Source: Fidelibacterota bacterium (lineage in GTDB: Bacteria > Fidelibacterota > Marinisomatia > SCGC-AAA003-L08 > TS1B11). Taken from it: a DNA stretch of 64,000 nt. Of the stretch, positions 10,769 to 19,233 are shown one piece after another. The position numbers were made by a program, and so were the translations under genes. The first letter of the stretch is position 1. Each line of letters opens with the position of its first letter. Under the pieces are notes generated by a model that saw only the letters and a list, made by a program, of their open reading frames with translations, had not been told where the DNA came from and did not search any database. The stretch covers positions 1,687,243 to 1,751,242 of the forward strand of contig CP070638.1 in the NCBI GenBank assembly GCA_020354025.1, read 5' to 3'.

Positions 10769-12051
10769 CCGGAATCTTCCGCCAGCTCGAAGGCGTAGCG
10801 ATAATCCTCGTCCCGGCGATAAGCATTGTCCAGTACCTGGATGGCGTGTCGGACTGAGGCTTTGATCCCCGCCTCACGTAAACCCGCCTGCAACTGCAAC
10901 TGACAGCCGGGATTGCCGGTAACCAGTACGGCAGGATTCACAAATCGGATATAGTCTATTTTACGGGCCAATACCTGGCGGGATATGTTGCCGTGCACCA
11001 GGCTGTAAAGGCCGGCGCTACCGCAGCACATCTCGGCCTCTGGCAGGGGTGTCAGCTGCTCGCAGGCAAGTTCCAGCAGCCGGTAGGGCTCTTCAGTGAT
11101 ACTCTGGGCATGGTGTAGATGGCAGGGTGCATCGTAGCTTATTTTCTCGGTCAGTTTATAACGTGGTGGGCGGGTAATATGAGTAGCCAACCACTCAAAT
11201 ACGTCTACCACTGGGAGACCATCCCCATCAGGCCAGAGTGACGTCCGCAGCTGGGCGCCGCAACCGGCAGCGTCAACTACCAAAGCCTGGGCATCAACAT
11301 TCATGAAAACGTCCCTGTTCCGGGCCAGCAGATGTTCCGCTTCCTTTTCCAGACCGGCGTGAACATGGAGAGCTCCGCAACAGGTCTGACCCTCGGGTAG
11401 AGCCACATCGAAGCCATTCCATCGTAGAATCCTTGCGGTGGCGGCGTGGACTTCGCCGTACCAATGATCCATTACACAGCCAGTAAACAGCGCCACTGCA
11501 CCTTGGTGCTGATCATCTGGAGCAACGGCGGGTAGTTGCGGTTCCCGTGCTCGGCTGAAAGCATGATTCGGCACTTTCGGCAGCCCGGCCAGCTGAAATC
11601 TGAGAGTTGGAGGTAGTAGACGCAGAGATCGGACCAGGCGATCCAGACCGGTTCTCTGGACCAGACGCACCAGGGCAGTGATAAGACCTAGCCGTCGCCG
11701 CTCAGTAAACCATCGTAGGAGCAGACGCTGAGACCAGCCCAACGGCTGGACTTCCCGCCTCTGGTAGCTGCGGGTCTTCTCCAGCAGCTGGCTGTAGCGT
11801 ACACCGGAAGGACAGGCCGTCTGGCAAGCCAGGCAGCCCAGGCAAAGGTCAATATGATGATAGGCTCCGCCGGTGTCCGCGGCGGAGTCCTCGTCCAGGT
11901 ATTTCATCAGCGACAATCGTCCGCGGGGGGAATCGGCCTCCCTGCCGTTCACCATATACGTGGGGCAGGACCCCAGACAGAGCCCGCAATGAACGCATTC
12001 CTGAAGGAGGCGATACTCTTCGGGAGAAAAAAACTGGTAACCGCTCACCAT
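10759..12051 (-). CDS. glcF: Glycolate oxidase iron-sulphur subunit
   Basis: GlcF is the electron-transfer subunit of the glycolate dehydrogenase GlcDEF. Its 430 residues begin with two 4Fe-4S clusters, C19-C22-C25-C29 (followed by P30) and C70-C73-C76-C80 (followed by P81). Two cysteine-rich CCG modules follow, one ending QTCCGALHVHAG and the other containing DAPCHLHHAQ and MCCGSAGLYS. The start overlaps the stop of the preceding glcE by 7 bases, so the three subunits are translated from one message. The 3' end overlaps tonB on the other strand by 10 bases. Confidence 0.95.
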   Translation of the reverse strand: MVSGYQFFSPEEYRLLQECVHCGLCLGSCPTYMVNGREADSPRGRLSLMKYLDEDSAADTGGAYHHIDLCLGCLACQTACPSGVRYSQLLEKTRSYQRREVQPLGWSQRLLLRWFTERRRLGLITALVRLVQRTGLDRLVRSLRLLPPTLRFQLAGLPKVPNHAFSRAREPQLPAVAPDDQHQGAVALFTGCVMDHWYGEVHAATARILRWNGFDVALPEGQTCCGALHVHAGLEKEAEHLLARNRDVFMNVDAQALVVDAAGCGAQLRTSLWPDGDGLPVVDVFEWLATHITRPPRYKLTEKISYDAPCHLHHAQSITEEPYRLLELACEQLTPLPEAEMCCGSAGLYSLVHGNISRQVLARKIDYIRFVNPAVLVTGNPGCQLQLQAGLREAGIKASVRHAIQVLDNAYRRDEDYRYAFELAEDSGQL

Positions 12052-13181
12052 TGCTCCACCGGCAGGGGGCCGAATATTCCGTCCGGGTCCAGAATCTGCT
12101 TCACCCGCTTACTGAGAACTATGTCTGCAGATAGGCTCTCCGGTGCCGGAAGCTTAACCGGTAGATCTTCGGTCATCGGTCGGATCCGGCCGCCCTTCTC
12201 CGCTACGGCGGCCAGGAGGGATTCCAGCGGAGACCGTTCCTGGATCTCGTTGAGCCGGCCTATCCGAATAATACCCGCAGCAGGATAGCAGGTCAGCTCA
12301 ACATCTAGTGAGTGTAAGGAAGTGAGCAATTCCGGGATTTGCGTCGGTAAAACCTGGATCTGGATATCACTCTTCAGCGCCTTCTCCTGCCCTTCCCTAG
12401 CTGGGATCTTGGCTACGACAATAGTTTCATTTGAATCAACATCGGCTGTGCCTTTCCACGTGGCGACGTCTTCCGGCGGGAACCGGGTCATGCCGTCAAG
12501 CCGCCACCGGCCATTCACGAACTCCAGGCGGAGTGCCTCCCAGGGCTCGCCCCTCCCCGATGGATGGCTGATTCTGCAGGACTGCTGCCAGATGACCACC
12601 AATTGATCGGGATTGTCGGCCTTTAACGATACTATCGTTGCCGGGACCGGGAGTGGCAGCAGCCGGAACGAAACCTCCACCATTGGCCCCAGGCCATCTC
12701 GAGCACCTATATATAAAGGAGCCAGCTGGTAGCCGGATGCGTTTCTCACCACCCGCGCTCCAGAGGTGACCTCTCTCCCCTGGTCGTCCAGCGCGGTCAG
12801 TCCTACGATCCAGTCCCTGGCGCTGCCGTAGCGGTGGCTGAGCCAACTGAGAGAGTCGTCTCCCGCCAGATATTCCGCCAGGGATAGGTCGCCGCCGCCG
12901 GGCGTGTCCAGAGGTAGCCACAGCTTCTCCGCCTCGACAATGTCTTTGACGGCGTTCAGGGTCAGGCCGGTTTCCACGGTCAGGATCATGTCCGGGGCAT
13001 GGAAGGAGACCACTCTATCCAGACGGGACAGGTCCCAGCGATAAGTAGCCTGGGATGAGCCGATGGTCACCTGCCGGGAACGGGCCTTGACGATCAGCTC
13101 ACCCACCCGGCTCCGCTCCCGCGGCTGGAGCAGGCCTCCGGGATCAGGCCAGACCGAGGTAGTAGAGGATTCTGTTGTCAT
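12045..13181 (-). CDS. glcE: Glycolate oxidase FAD-binding subunit
   Basis: This is the second flavin subunit of the glycolate dehydrogenase. It has 378 residues, with a FAD_binding_4-type domain: the segment DMILTVETGLTLNAVKDI around residues 60-80, then PLDTPGGGDLSLAEYLAGD, DWIVGLTALDDQGREV and SGYQLAPLYIGARDGLG. It is shorter than GlcD and lacks the complete C-terminal FAD-linked oxidase domain, as is usual for GlcE. The ATG at 13181 overlaps the glcD stop in an ATGA arrangement (4 bases). The N-terminal PP-loop is less conserved than in GlcD, typical of this subunit. Confidence 0.9.
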   Translation of the reverse strand: MTTESSTTSVWPDPGGLLQPRERSRVGELIVKARSRQVTIGSSQATYRWDLSRLDRVVSFHAPDMILTVETGLTLNAVKDIVEAEKLWLPLDTPGGGDLSLAEYLAGDDSLSWLSHRYGSARDWIVGLTALDDQGREVTSGARVVRNASGYQLAPLYIGARDGLGPMVEVSFRLLPLPVPATIVSLKADNPDQLVVIWQQSCRISHPSGRGEPWEALRLEFVNGRWRLDGMTRFPPEDVATWKGTADVDSNETIVVAKIPAREGQEKALKSDIQIQVLPTQIPELLTSLHSLDVELTCYPAAGIIRIGRLNEIQERSPLESLLAAVAEKGGRIRPMTEDLPVKLPAPESLSADIVLSKRVKQILDPDGIFGPLPVEQW

Positions 13182-14614
13182 TCCCCAGCTCCCGGTGGGA
13201 TGGATGCTGCCGATCCGGTCTCGCCATCCTTAGCATTGTTGGGGAATATCTTGCCGGGATTCAAGCAGCCGCCAGGATTGAAACCATCCCTCAGCCGGAT
13301 CATGTGGGCCAGGTCCACCGCAGAATACATCTGGTCGATGTAACCGCGTTTTTCGACTCCGACGCCGTGTTCGCCGGTGATGGACCCACCCATCTCCAGG
13401 CAGGCTAGCAAAATATCCCTGGAACAATCCATCGCACGCCCGGGCCCCTGGGGATCGTCGGAGTCGAAGAGGATCTGGGGGTGGATGACGCCATCACCGG
13501 CGTGACACATGTTGCCGATCCGTAGGCCGTATTTATCACCGATCCGGTAGATAGCTTGAAAGATGTCGGTAAGCCGGCTGCGTGGCACGACGCCGTCGTT
13601 GGTATAGAAAGCTTGCGTAATCTTGCCCAGGGCACCGGCGGCGTGCTTTCGGCCTTGCCACAAGCGCAGGCGCTCTTCATCGGTTTCGGCGGTATAGAAG
13701 GCCGCGGTACCCTGCCCCCGGCAGACCCGGGCTACAATCTCAGCCTCTCGTTTCATAAGCGTTTCCTCGCCGTCCAGCTCGATGATCAGCACCGCCGCCG
13801 CATCAGTGGGAAAGCCGGCTTTGAGGTGGGCCTCCACCGCCTGGATGCACAGGTGATCAATCATTTCCAAGGCGGCAGGCAGTACACCGGCGGTCAGAAT
13901 CCCCGAAACCGCGTCAGTGGCGTCAGCTACCTTCGAGTAAATCGCCAGCATAGTGACCACAGCCGGGGCCACGGGCACCAGCCGAACGATGATCTCCGTG
14001 GTGATAGCGATGGTGCCCTCGGTGCCTATCAGAAAGGTGGAAAAACTCGGGCCGGTAGATACGGGAAAGGGGCCGCCGAGGGTGGCCGTCTCGCCATCCG
14101 GGAATACCACCGTCTGGCCCAGGACGTGATTGTGAGTAACACCGTATTTCAAGGTATGGGGACCTCCGGCGTCTTCCGCCACGTTGCCTCCGATTGTGCA
14201 TGACACCCCGCTGGACGGATCCGGGGCGAACTCCAGGCCATGGCCCCGGGTCTGGAGGTTTAAATACTCGTTTGTTACCCCTGGCTGGACGACGGCATAA
14301 CGGTCATCGGGATGGACAGCCAGTACCCGGTTCATGCGGCTCAGCTGGATAATCACGCCCCCGTCACAGATGGCACCCCCGCTGAGGCCGGTCCCCGCCC
14401 CCCGGGCCACGAATGGAACACCGGCCTGACAGCACACCTTGACCAACTGGGAGACCTCATCGGTGGAGGCGGGATATACCACGCAGCCGGGGCGGGCGGT
14501 GTGGAGCCTCAGGCCGTCGGATTCGTAGACCAGCAGCTCGGCCGGACCAGTCTCAACCTGCTTCCTCCCAACGATGCGGCGCAGCTTCTTGATCAACGAA
14601 GGGGGTATAGGCAT
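13178..14614 (-). CDS. glcD: Glycolate oxidase subunit GlcD (FAD-linked 2-hydroxy-acid dehydrogenase)
   Basis: GlcD is the catalytic flavoprotein that oxidises glycolate (or D-lactate) to the 2-oxo acid. It has 478 residues. The N-terminal FAD domain includes FVARGAGTGLSGGA, DPSSGVSCTIGGNVAEDAGG and KYGVTHNHVLG. The C-terminal domain includes HAGDGVIHPQILFD and the family-specific GEHGVGVEKRGYI. It is the first gene of a glcDEF operon. No glycolate permease, malate synthase or regulator is adjacent. No Shine-Dalgarno sequence is obvious ahead of the ATG. D-lactate dehydrogenase is the main alternative for substrate, but the DEF arrangement favours glycolate. Confidence 0.95.
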   Translation of the reverse strand: MPIPPSLIKKLRRIVGRKQVETGPAELLVYESDGLRLHTARPGCVVYPASTDEVSQLVKVCCQAGVPFVARGAGTGLSGGAICDGGVIIQLSRMNRVLAVHPDDRYAVVQPGVTNEYLNLQTRGHGLEFAPDPSSGVSCTIGGNVAEDAGGPHTLKYGVTHNHVLGQTVVFPDGETATLGGPFPVSTGPSFSTFLIGTEGTIAITTEIIVRLVPVAPAVVTMLAIYSKVADATDAVSGILTAGVLPAALEMIDHLCIQAVEAHLKAGFPTDAAAVLIIELDGEETLMKREAEIVARVCRGQGTAAFYTAETDEERLRLWQGRKHAAGALGKITQAFYTNDGVVPRSRLTDIFQAIYRIGDKYGLRIGNMCHAGDGVIHPQILFDSDDPQGPGRAMDCSRDILLACLEMGGSITGEHGVGVEKRGYIDQMYSAVDLAHMIRLRDGFNPGGCLNPGKIFPNNAKDGETGSAASIPPGAGE

Positions 14615-14775
14615 AGAGAAAGTTTCAGTCGGGAATGATGGAACTCAAAGGAAAAAGGGTGGGGGATGGGCCATTATTACCTCAGAATCCATTGCTTTTT
14701 GCCTGGCATAGTAGTAGCATTAGCATCGCTCACCCGTTGGATGAAACCGGGGCAGCGGAATAAATGGCTGCAGAG

Positions 14776-14805
14776 TGTAAACCTTTCCAGTCTGGTGTAC
14801 GTCTA
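14776..14805 (+). promoter_or_regulatory. ECF-type promoter in front of the first sigma factor
   Basis: TGTAAAC at 14776-14782 and CGTCTA at 14800-14805 are separated by 17 bases. This matches the general ECF promoter form, with an AAC-ending -35 box and a CGTC-type -10 box. It lies just upstream of the sigma factor gene at 14826, as expected for autoregulation. The predicted transcript would begin about 14 bases before the ATG, leaving a very short leader with no ribosome binding site. Confidence 0.55.
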
Positions 14806-14825
14806 GAAAACGGTATGACTTGAAT

Positions 14826-15425
14826 ATGGATAGCCATGAGCAACGTCTTGTCCATAGGTTTCGTGAAGGAGATGCGGCGGCCTTCCGGGAACTGGTTGAA
14901 CGCTGTCAGGAACCTGTTTTTCAACTGGCCATCGAGCTGACCGGTGATTGGGACGATGCAGACGATTTATCGCAACAGGTGTTTATCAAGGCCTATCGCG
15001 CCCTACCCAACTTCAGGGGAGAGACTAAGATAATGTCCTGGCTATATCGAATAATGGTGAATACACACATAGACAACGCCCGTAAAAATCGCGCTCTAGG
15101 TTGGCGGATTAATCCTTCCTCCCCGGACGAGGACCAGTCTCAAGCGGAGCCGTATATCACCCACACGGCCGATGACAATCCCGAAACCCGAACTGCCTCC
15201 CATTACATGCAGGATCATATCAACCGGGCCCTTGAGACCCTGGCCCCCCGGCAGCGCTCGGTCTTTGTCCTGCGCCATTACCACGATCTGTCGCTGAAAG
15301 AAATTGCGCGTATCCTGGGTCTGTCAGTGGGTACGGTGAAAAGCCAGCTGTTTCGGGCTATCCAACGCATGCAGAAGGAACTGGCCTTTTACAAGGCGGA
15401 ACTCGGCTTGGAGGAATCCTCATGA
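14826..15425 (+). CDS. ECF-subfamily RNA polymerase sigma factor
   Basis: This is an alternative sigma factor of about 199 residues with only regions 2 and 4. Region 2 spans AFRELVERCQEPVFQLA to WLYRIMVNTHIDNARK and includes DDLSQQVFIKAYRALPNF. Region 4 near the C-terminus reads PRQRSVFVLRHYHDLSLKE and ILGLSVGTVKSQLFRA. I chose the ATG at 14826 over a TTG at 14820. The stop overlaps the next gene, a zinc-finger anti-sigma factor, in an ATGA arrangement, and an ECF-type promoter lies just upstream. The stimulus is unknown. Confidence 0.93.
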   Translation: MDSHEQRLVHRFREGDAAAFRELVERCQEPVFQLAIELTGDWDDADDLSQQVFIKAYRALPNFRGETKIMSWLYRIMVNTHIDNARKNRALGWRINPSSPDEDQSQAEPYITHTADDNPETRTASHYMQDHINRALETLAPRQRSVFVLRHYHDLSLKEIARILGLSVGTVKSQLFRAIQRMQKELAFYKAELGLEESS

Positions 15426-16261
15426 GTAGTTGCAGCAGATGTCAGAAAATGATGGCGGGAGCGCTTTATCAGGAACTTGCTCCCCACCACCAGCAGGCTT
15501 TTGATGCGCACCTGGCGACTTGCCCCAATTGTGCCGAGGAGTACCAACAGCTTTTATGGACCCTGAACATCATGGACCAGCGGCAGCCACCTGCAATAGA
15601 TCCCGCCTACTGGGAAGGTTTCTGGAACCGCCTGTCAGACCGCCTGAAACCAGACAGAAGGAAGGTATTCCGGCCCGACTGGCGCAGGTGGTTCCCGCCG
15701 GTGACACTTCCTGTCCGCCCGGCATGGGTATCGGTGGCGGCCGCGGTACTACTGATCGCTACCGGGGTATATATCGGGCGATCTATCTATCTGGGCCAGC
15801 CGAATGGCCCGGCCGCTGTCACCCGGGCCGAGGTACTCGACCCAGCTGTCATTGCCGAATTCAACGGCATGCTGTCACATTACCTGGGGCAGTCCAGAAG
15901 CCTGCTGCTCGGGCTGGAGAATTTCGATACCGGGTATGACGATCCGGCCCTCCTGGATTTCCCCCGGCAGCAGATGATGTCCTGGGAGCTGCTGGTGCAG
16001 GGCCAGGAGATCAAACGCCATGCGGTTGCCTCAAGCGATCCCCGGCTCCAGCATCTGGTGAACGAAATCGAGCGCGTTCTGCTTCAGCTGGCCAATAGCG
16101 AAGGTGAAGACCTGGAATGGACTATCCGGCTGGTACAGGAAGGTGTGGAACAGAATGCCATCCTGGTGAAGATCAATCTGACCGAACAGGAACAGGGCGA
16201 GGAGGTTATCGAGGAAAGCAAGTCCTTGCAGGGTGTGAAAAAATCAGCCCTGTGGATATAA
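15422..16261 (+). CDS. Zinc-finger anti-sigma factor, single membrane span
   Basis: This 279-residue protein probably holds the ECF sigma factor inactive at the inner membrane. The N-terminal zf-HC2/ZAS motif is H30-x3-C34-x2-C37, with further cysteines C4 and C7. One membrane helix follows at about residues 101-118 (AWVSVAAAVLLIATGVYI). The C-terminal ~160 residues are predicted to be outside the cytoplasm and rich in charged helices, with no domain I recognise. It overlaps the sigma gene by 4 bases, so the two are made together. The sensing step, probably proteolysis or a conformational change, cannot be read from sequence. Confidence 0.88.
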   Translation: MSSCSRCQKMMAGALYQELAPHHQQAFDAHLATCPNCAEEYQQLLWTLNIMDQRQPPAIDPAYWEGFWNRLSDRLKPDRRKVFRPDWRRWFPPVTLPVRPAWVSVAAAVLLIATGVYIGRSIYLGQPNGPAAVTRAEVLDPAVIAEFNGMLSHYLGQSRSLLLGLENFDTGYDDPALLDFPRQQMMSWELLVQGQEIKRHAVASSDPRLQHLVNEIERVLLQLANSEGEDLEWTIRLVQEGVEQNAILVKINLTEQEQGEEVIEESKSLQGVKKSALWI

Positions 16262-16279
16262 TTTAGGAGGATATTGGAA

Positions 16280-17494
16280 ATGAGCGATCAAAACCATTGT
16301 GTAATACCTGGTACAGGTCCGAAGAACAGGTACCTGTCGTTGCTTGTGGTCACTTTAGTTATAGTGCTGCCGCTGCAAGCCCAGGTCCCAGGAGCACCCC
16401 GGCCTCCCCGAGAGGCTAGAGTAGATACGGCAATCCAGCTATCCCCGGCTCCGGAGATTTATGTTTTTCCGGATCTTGAAGATGAAATTATGTTGCCGGA
16501 GCTCGAGTATATTGAGGAATTACTCGAACAACAGGAGCTCCAGCGTGAGTTTCTTGAGGAACGAAGATTTGAGGATGCGGTAAAGCTCCAGGAGGAAGCC
16601 GCCCGGGCTCAGCGGGAAGCCGTCCGGGCTTATCGTATGAGTACAAGACTGGCCGAGACGCCGGAAACCCTGGAGGCCTATCAGGATGCCTATGGACTTA
16701 TCCTTGACCAGAGATGGAAAGAGGCCCGCAATGCCTACGAGGAGTTCCTCGAGAAATATTCGGAAAGCCGGTACGTCGATGACGCCCGCTTCTGGATCTG
16801 CTACTCAATGGAGCAGGCCGGTCTGTCTCCCGAGGAGGTATTCAGGGCCTATCACAAATTCATCCAGGAATTTGCCAACAGCAAGTGGCTGGATGACGCC
16901 CGGGCCAATCTCATCCGGATCGGCCGGGACCTGGCGGCAAAAAGCAGGAAGGCCAAAGCCGAATACGGTCCTATCATCGAACAGCTCGAAGAGGAATACA
17001 ATATCGAGGTGACTATCGCCACTCTCGACCGGCTGAGTTACCATAGCAGCAAAAATACACTTAAAGCTGTTTTCGGGCTTTATGATCGCACTAAAAACGA
17101 TGAGCTGCGCAAGAAGATCGTATATGCCCTGAGGCGCTTTGATGATAAAGCGGTGTTGGACAAGCTGGGAAACATAGCTCGTAATGATCCGAATCCGGAC
17201 ATCCGTCAGGCGGCCGTTGAAGCCATCGGCAGGCGCGGAGGCAAAGAGGCCTTCGAGATACTGAAGTCCATCATCGAAGGTGAGGGCACTACGGAGGTTA
17301 GACAACAAGCGATCCGCTCCTTAGTGCGCCGTCACTTGCGGCGGAGTGAGAGTAAGGAGGCAGTTTCCCTCCTTCTGGAATTAGCCCGGAATGACCCCCA
17401 TGTTAAGGTACGCACCGAAGCAGTCTCGGCCCTGTCCCGGATTACTACTTCCGATGCCCAGGAGGCATTGATCATGCTTCTGGAAGGTAAATAA
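16280..17494 (+). CDS. Exported TPR/HEAT-repeat protein in the sigma operon
   Basis: The ATG at 16280 has an AGGAGG ribosome binding site at 16265-16270. Residues about 17-37 form a signal peptide (LSLLVVTLVIVLPLQAQ). A coiled, glutamate- and glutamine-rich stretch (residues 60-110) comes next, then TPR-like tool-type repeats (RWKEARNAYEEFLEKYSES, EEVFRAYHKFIQEFANSKW). The C-terminal half has HEAT-like repeats such as DPNPDIRQAAVEAIGRRGG and DPHVKVRTEAVSALSRI. The 404-residue protein is the third gene behind the sigma/anti-sigma pair, 18 bases after its stop, so it is probably a target of that sigma factor. It is likely a periplasmic scaffold; no catalytic motif is visible. Confidence 0.8.
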   Translation: MSDQNHCVIPGTGPKNRYLSLLVVTLVIVLPLQAQVPGAPRPPREARVDTAIQLSPAPEIYVFPDLEDEIMLPELEYIEELLEQQELQREFLEERRFEDAVKLQEEAARAQREAVRAYRMSTRLAETPETLEAYQDAYGLILDQRWKEARNAYEEFLEKYSESRYVDDARFWICYSMEQAGLSPEEVFRAYHKFIQEFANSKWLDDARANLIRIGRDLAAKSRKAKAEYGPIIEQLEEEYNIEVTIATLDRLSYHSSKNTLKAVFGLYDRTKNDELRKKIVYALRRFDDKAVLDKLGNIARNDPNPDIRQAAVEAIGRRGGKEAFEILKSIIEGEGTTEVRQQAIRSLVRRHLRRSESKEAVSLLLELARNDPHVKVRTEAVSALSRITTSDAQEALIMLLEGK

Positions 17495-17571
17495 TCCTGA
17501 TGATGTCATCTATATGGCTAATAAACGGACCGCCATAGTCTGTCAATAACGCAACTCCCCGCCGGACTAGC

Positions 17572-18042
17572 TCACCTGCTGCGGTTCAGCAGTTGCATAT
17601 ACTGCACATCCATCTGCGATTCCCGCCGTAGGTAAAATCCTACCGCCAGTCCCGCGACCACCGTTACGGTTGCCGTATATATTAACACCATGATCGGTGT
17701 GATGGTGGACAGGGCAGGCAGGATCAGCTCGCTCAAGACCGGGATTTGCGATATATCCGGGAGCGTGAAGTCCCGCAGGGCTGTGATGCGGGGCAGCTCG
17801 GGCAGGCTGAGGCTTCGCGTCGCATTCGTTAAAATGTTATATAGACCAGATCCATAGCGGATAGCCACCCACAGGAAGCCAGGAATCAGGGCGAGCACGG
17901 GCGCCAGCCAGCGCAGGTCCAGAAAGGAAGGGCGCTCCTGCAGCGCGGGAATTGCCCGCAGCCGGGCTTCGAGGCCGGGCGGCAGGTCCACCTGGGCCTC
18001 CCGGAAAACCTGCTGGAGTTCATCAAACGGTTGCTCCTTCAT
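17572..18042 (-). CDS. Small two-span membrane protein partnered with the second ECF sigma factor
   Basis: This 156-residue protein follows the second sigma factor with an ATGA overlap, the position of an anti-sigma factor. Unlike the first locus it has no HxxxCxxC zinc motif. Two hydrophobic segments are visible, LAPVLALIPGFLWVAI (about residues 46-61) and a second one around residues 113-140 (PIMVLIYTATVTVVAGLAV). A short acidic N-terminal region (EQPFDELQQVFREAQVDLPPGLEARLRAI) could contact the sigma factor. I infer an atypical anti-sigma factor from context only. The 3' end converges on the HEAT protein gene. Confidence 0.65.
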   Translation of the reverse strand: MKEQPFDELQQVFREAQVDLPPGLEARLRAIPALQERPSFLDLRWLAPVLALIPGFLWVAIRYGSGLYNILTNATRSLSLPELPRITALRDFTLPDISQIPVLSELILPALSTITPIMVLIYTATVTVVAGLAVGFYLRRESQMDVQYMQLLNRSR

Positions 18043-18605
18043 GTGGAACTCCTTTCCTCCGGCCCCAGGGTCTGCGCCAATGCCGCCTTGGCCCGGTGGA
18101 GGTATGATTTAATGGTCCCTAGTGGCATGTTCATGACAGCTGCCACTTCTTCGTACGTCAGCTCCTGGAAATAGTGCAGGGTGACGGCCAGCCGCTGCTT
18201 GGGGGGCAGCTGCCCTACCGCCCGGCGCAGCTGCGCGTGCTGCCAGCCGGACTGGTAAGTCGCCCCGGGATCGACCCCGGCGGTGTCGACCAGCGCTTCC
18301 GCATCGAACTCCTCGTCCAGGCCCGCCGGGCGTTGTTTACGATGGTAATCGTAGCAGACATTTTTCACAATGCGGTACATCCAGGTACTCAGCTTAGCCG
18401 TCCCCTTGAACTTGCCCAAGCCCCGGTAGATTCTGATAAAGGCGTCCTGGGTGGCGTCCTGGGCCAGAATTTCGTCGTCCAATGTAAATAATGCGATGTT
18501 ATACATGGCTTTCCCGTGGATCTCCACCAGTTGTTGAAAAGCACCGTTCCGATCACCCGACCGGAATTTATCAAGGATTTCCTGGTCGGCGACCACTGTC
18601 ATCAC
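18039..18605 (-). CDS. Second ECF-subfamily RNA polymerase sigma factor
   Basis: This sigma factor has 188 residues with region 2 (AQDATQDAFIRIYRGLGKF, TWMYRIVKNVCYDYHRK) and region 4 (LPPKQRLAVTLHYFQELTYEEVAAV and MPLGTIKSYLHRAKAAL). A GTG at 18605 sits 9 bases from AGGAGG (18615-18620 on the opposite strand); the ATG at 18602 is the alternative. Its own putative promoter is one half of a symmetric pair shared with the divergent gene at 18720. The -10 box lies between the AGGAGG and the start codon, so use of that promoter would remove the ribosome binding site. The following gene is probably its regulator. Confidence 0.92.
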   Translation of the reverse strand: MMTVVADQEILDKFRSGDRNGAFQQLVEIHGKAMYNIALFTLDDEILAQDATQDAFIRIYRGLGKFKGTAKLSTWMYRIVKNVCYDYHRKQRPAGLDEEFDAEALVDTAGVDPGATYQSGWQHAQLRRAVGQLPPKQRLAVTLHYFQELTYEEVAAVMNMPLGTIKSYLHRAKAALAQTLGPEERSST

Positions 18606-18608
18606 CTA

Positions 18609-18697
18609 TAAGACCTCCTTACAATACAAATTGTTGCACTTCCAACCTACGGGCCAGGAAAAAAATGTGCAACAATTTATTCGGCTGCCCCGTCTTA
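18609..18697. promoter_or_regulatory. Mirror-image pair of ECF-type promoters between sigma gene and DUF6249-like gene
   Basis: GTGCAACAATTT occurs on the plus strand at 18667-18678 and, perfectly inverted, on the minus strand at 18639-18628. On each strand exactly 13 bases separate it from GTCTTA (18692-18697 plus, 18614-18609 minus). The form matches an ECF -35 box containing CAAC followed by a GTC-type -10 box. The two copies face away from each other, one toward the sigma gene at 18605 and one toward the gene at 18720. The simplest reading is autoregulation with a divergent target. Confidence 0.6.
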
Positions 18698-18719
18698 CGG
18701 GCAGAAAGGAGTAAATATT

Positions 18720-19076
18720 ATGCTTGATCTTGTTCCAATCGTAGCTTTGCTGTCAACGTTTGGCGCTGCCGGTGTCATTCTCGTATTCCTTATCGTTTAT
18801 AATTACAGGAAGCGGCAGCTGCAGGGGCAGGAGATCCTGGCGGCCATCGAGAAGGGCATAGACATACCTTTCCCGCCCCCGAAGAAGCGGAACTACCTGA
18901 ATCTGGGGCTGGTCTGGACTTTCGTGGGTGTGGCTTTTACTCTGGCCCTGTGGTTCTCTGCCAGGATTATGGAAGCAGCCGCCTGGGGGTTCCTGCCAAT
19001 AGCCCTTGGATTAGCTTTCCTGCTGATCGCTCTTATCGAGGGAAAAAAGAAAGCCAACGAAGGCGAAGAAGCCTAG
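18720..19076 (+). CDS. Small membrane protein, DUF6249-like
   Basis: The protein has 118 residues with three hydrophobic segments: LVPIVALLSTFGAAGVILVF at the start, LGLVWTFVGVAFTLALWF around residue 60, and WGFLPIALGLAFLLIALI near residue 90. The cytoplasmic loop between the first and second carries KRQLQGQEILAAIEKG. This arrangement resembles DUF6249 membrane proteins that often sit beside ECF sigma factors. AAAGGAG lies 8 bases before the ATG. An ECF-type promoter mirrors the one in front of the neighbouring sigma factor, so it is a candidate regulon member. Function is unknown. Confidence 0.75.
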   Translation: MLDLVPIVALLSTFGAAGVILVFLIVYNYRKRQLQGQEILAAIEKGIDIPFPPPKKRNYLNLGLVWTFVGVAFTLALWFSARIMEAAAWGFLPIALGLAFLLIALIEGKKKANEGEEA

Positions 19077-19099
19077 ATCACCTGCTGAATTTTGACAGG

Positions 19100-19150
19100 G
19101 GCTTCGCTCGACCGGTTGACTGCCGGTCACGGGCGGAGCCTTGCCTTTTT
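19100..19150 (+). terminator. Intrinsic terminator after the DUF6249-like gene
   Basis: A two-part hairpin lies 23 bases after the stop codon. The outer stem is GGCTTC/GGAGCC (19100-19105 with 19135-19140) and the inner stem is GACCGG/CCGGTC around a TTGACTG loop. A T-rich run, TTGCCTTTTT, follows at 19141-19150. One T-G wobble occurs in the outer stem. The layout fits rho-independent termination on the plus strand. Confidence 0.65.
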
Positions 19151-19233
19151 CCCTCGTAATCGCTGCGGAAGGCCATAATTTCCGATGATAAGTTTCTGTC
19201 TAAACAAGCGCCAATCTGACCGGAGTAATACCC

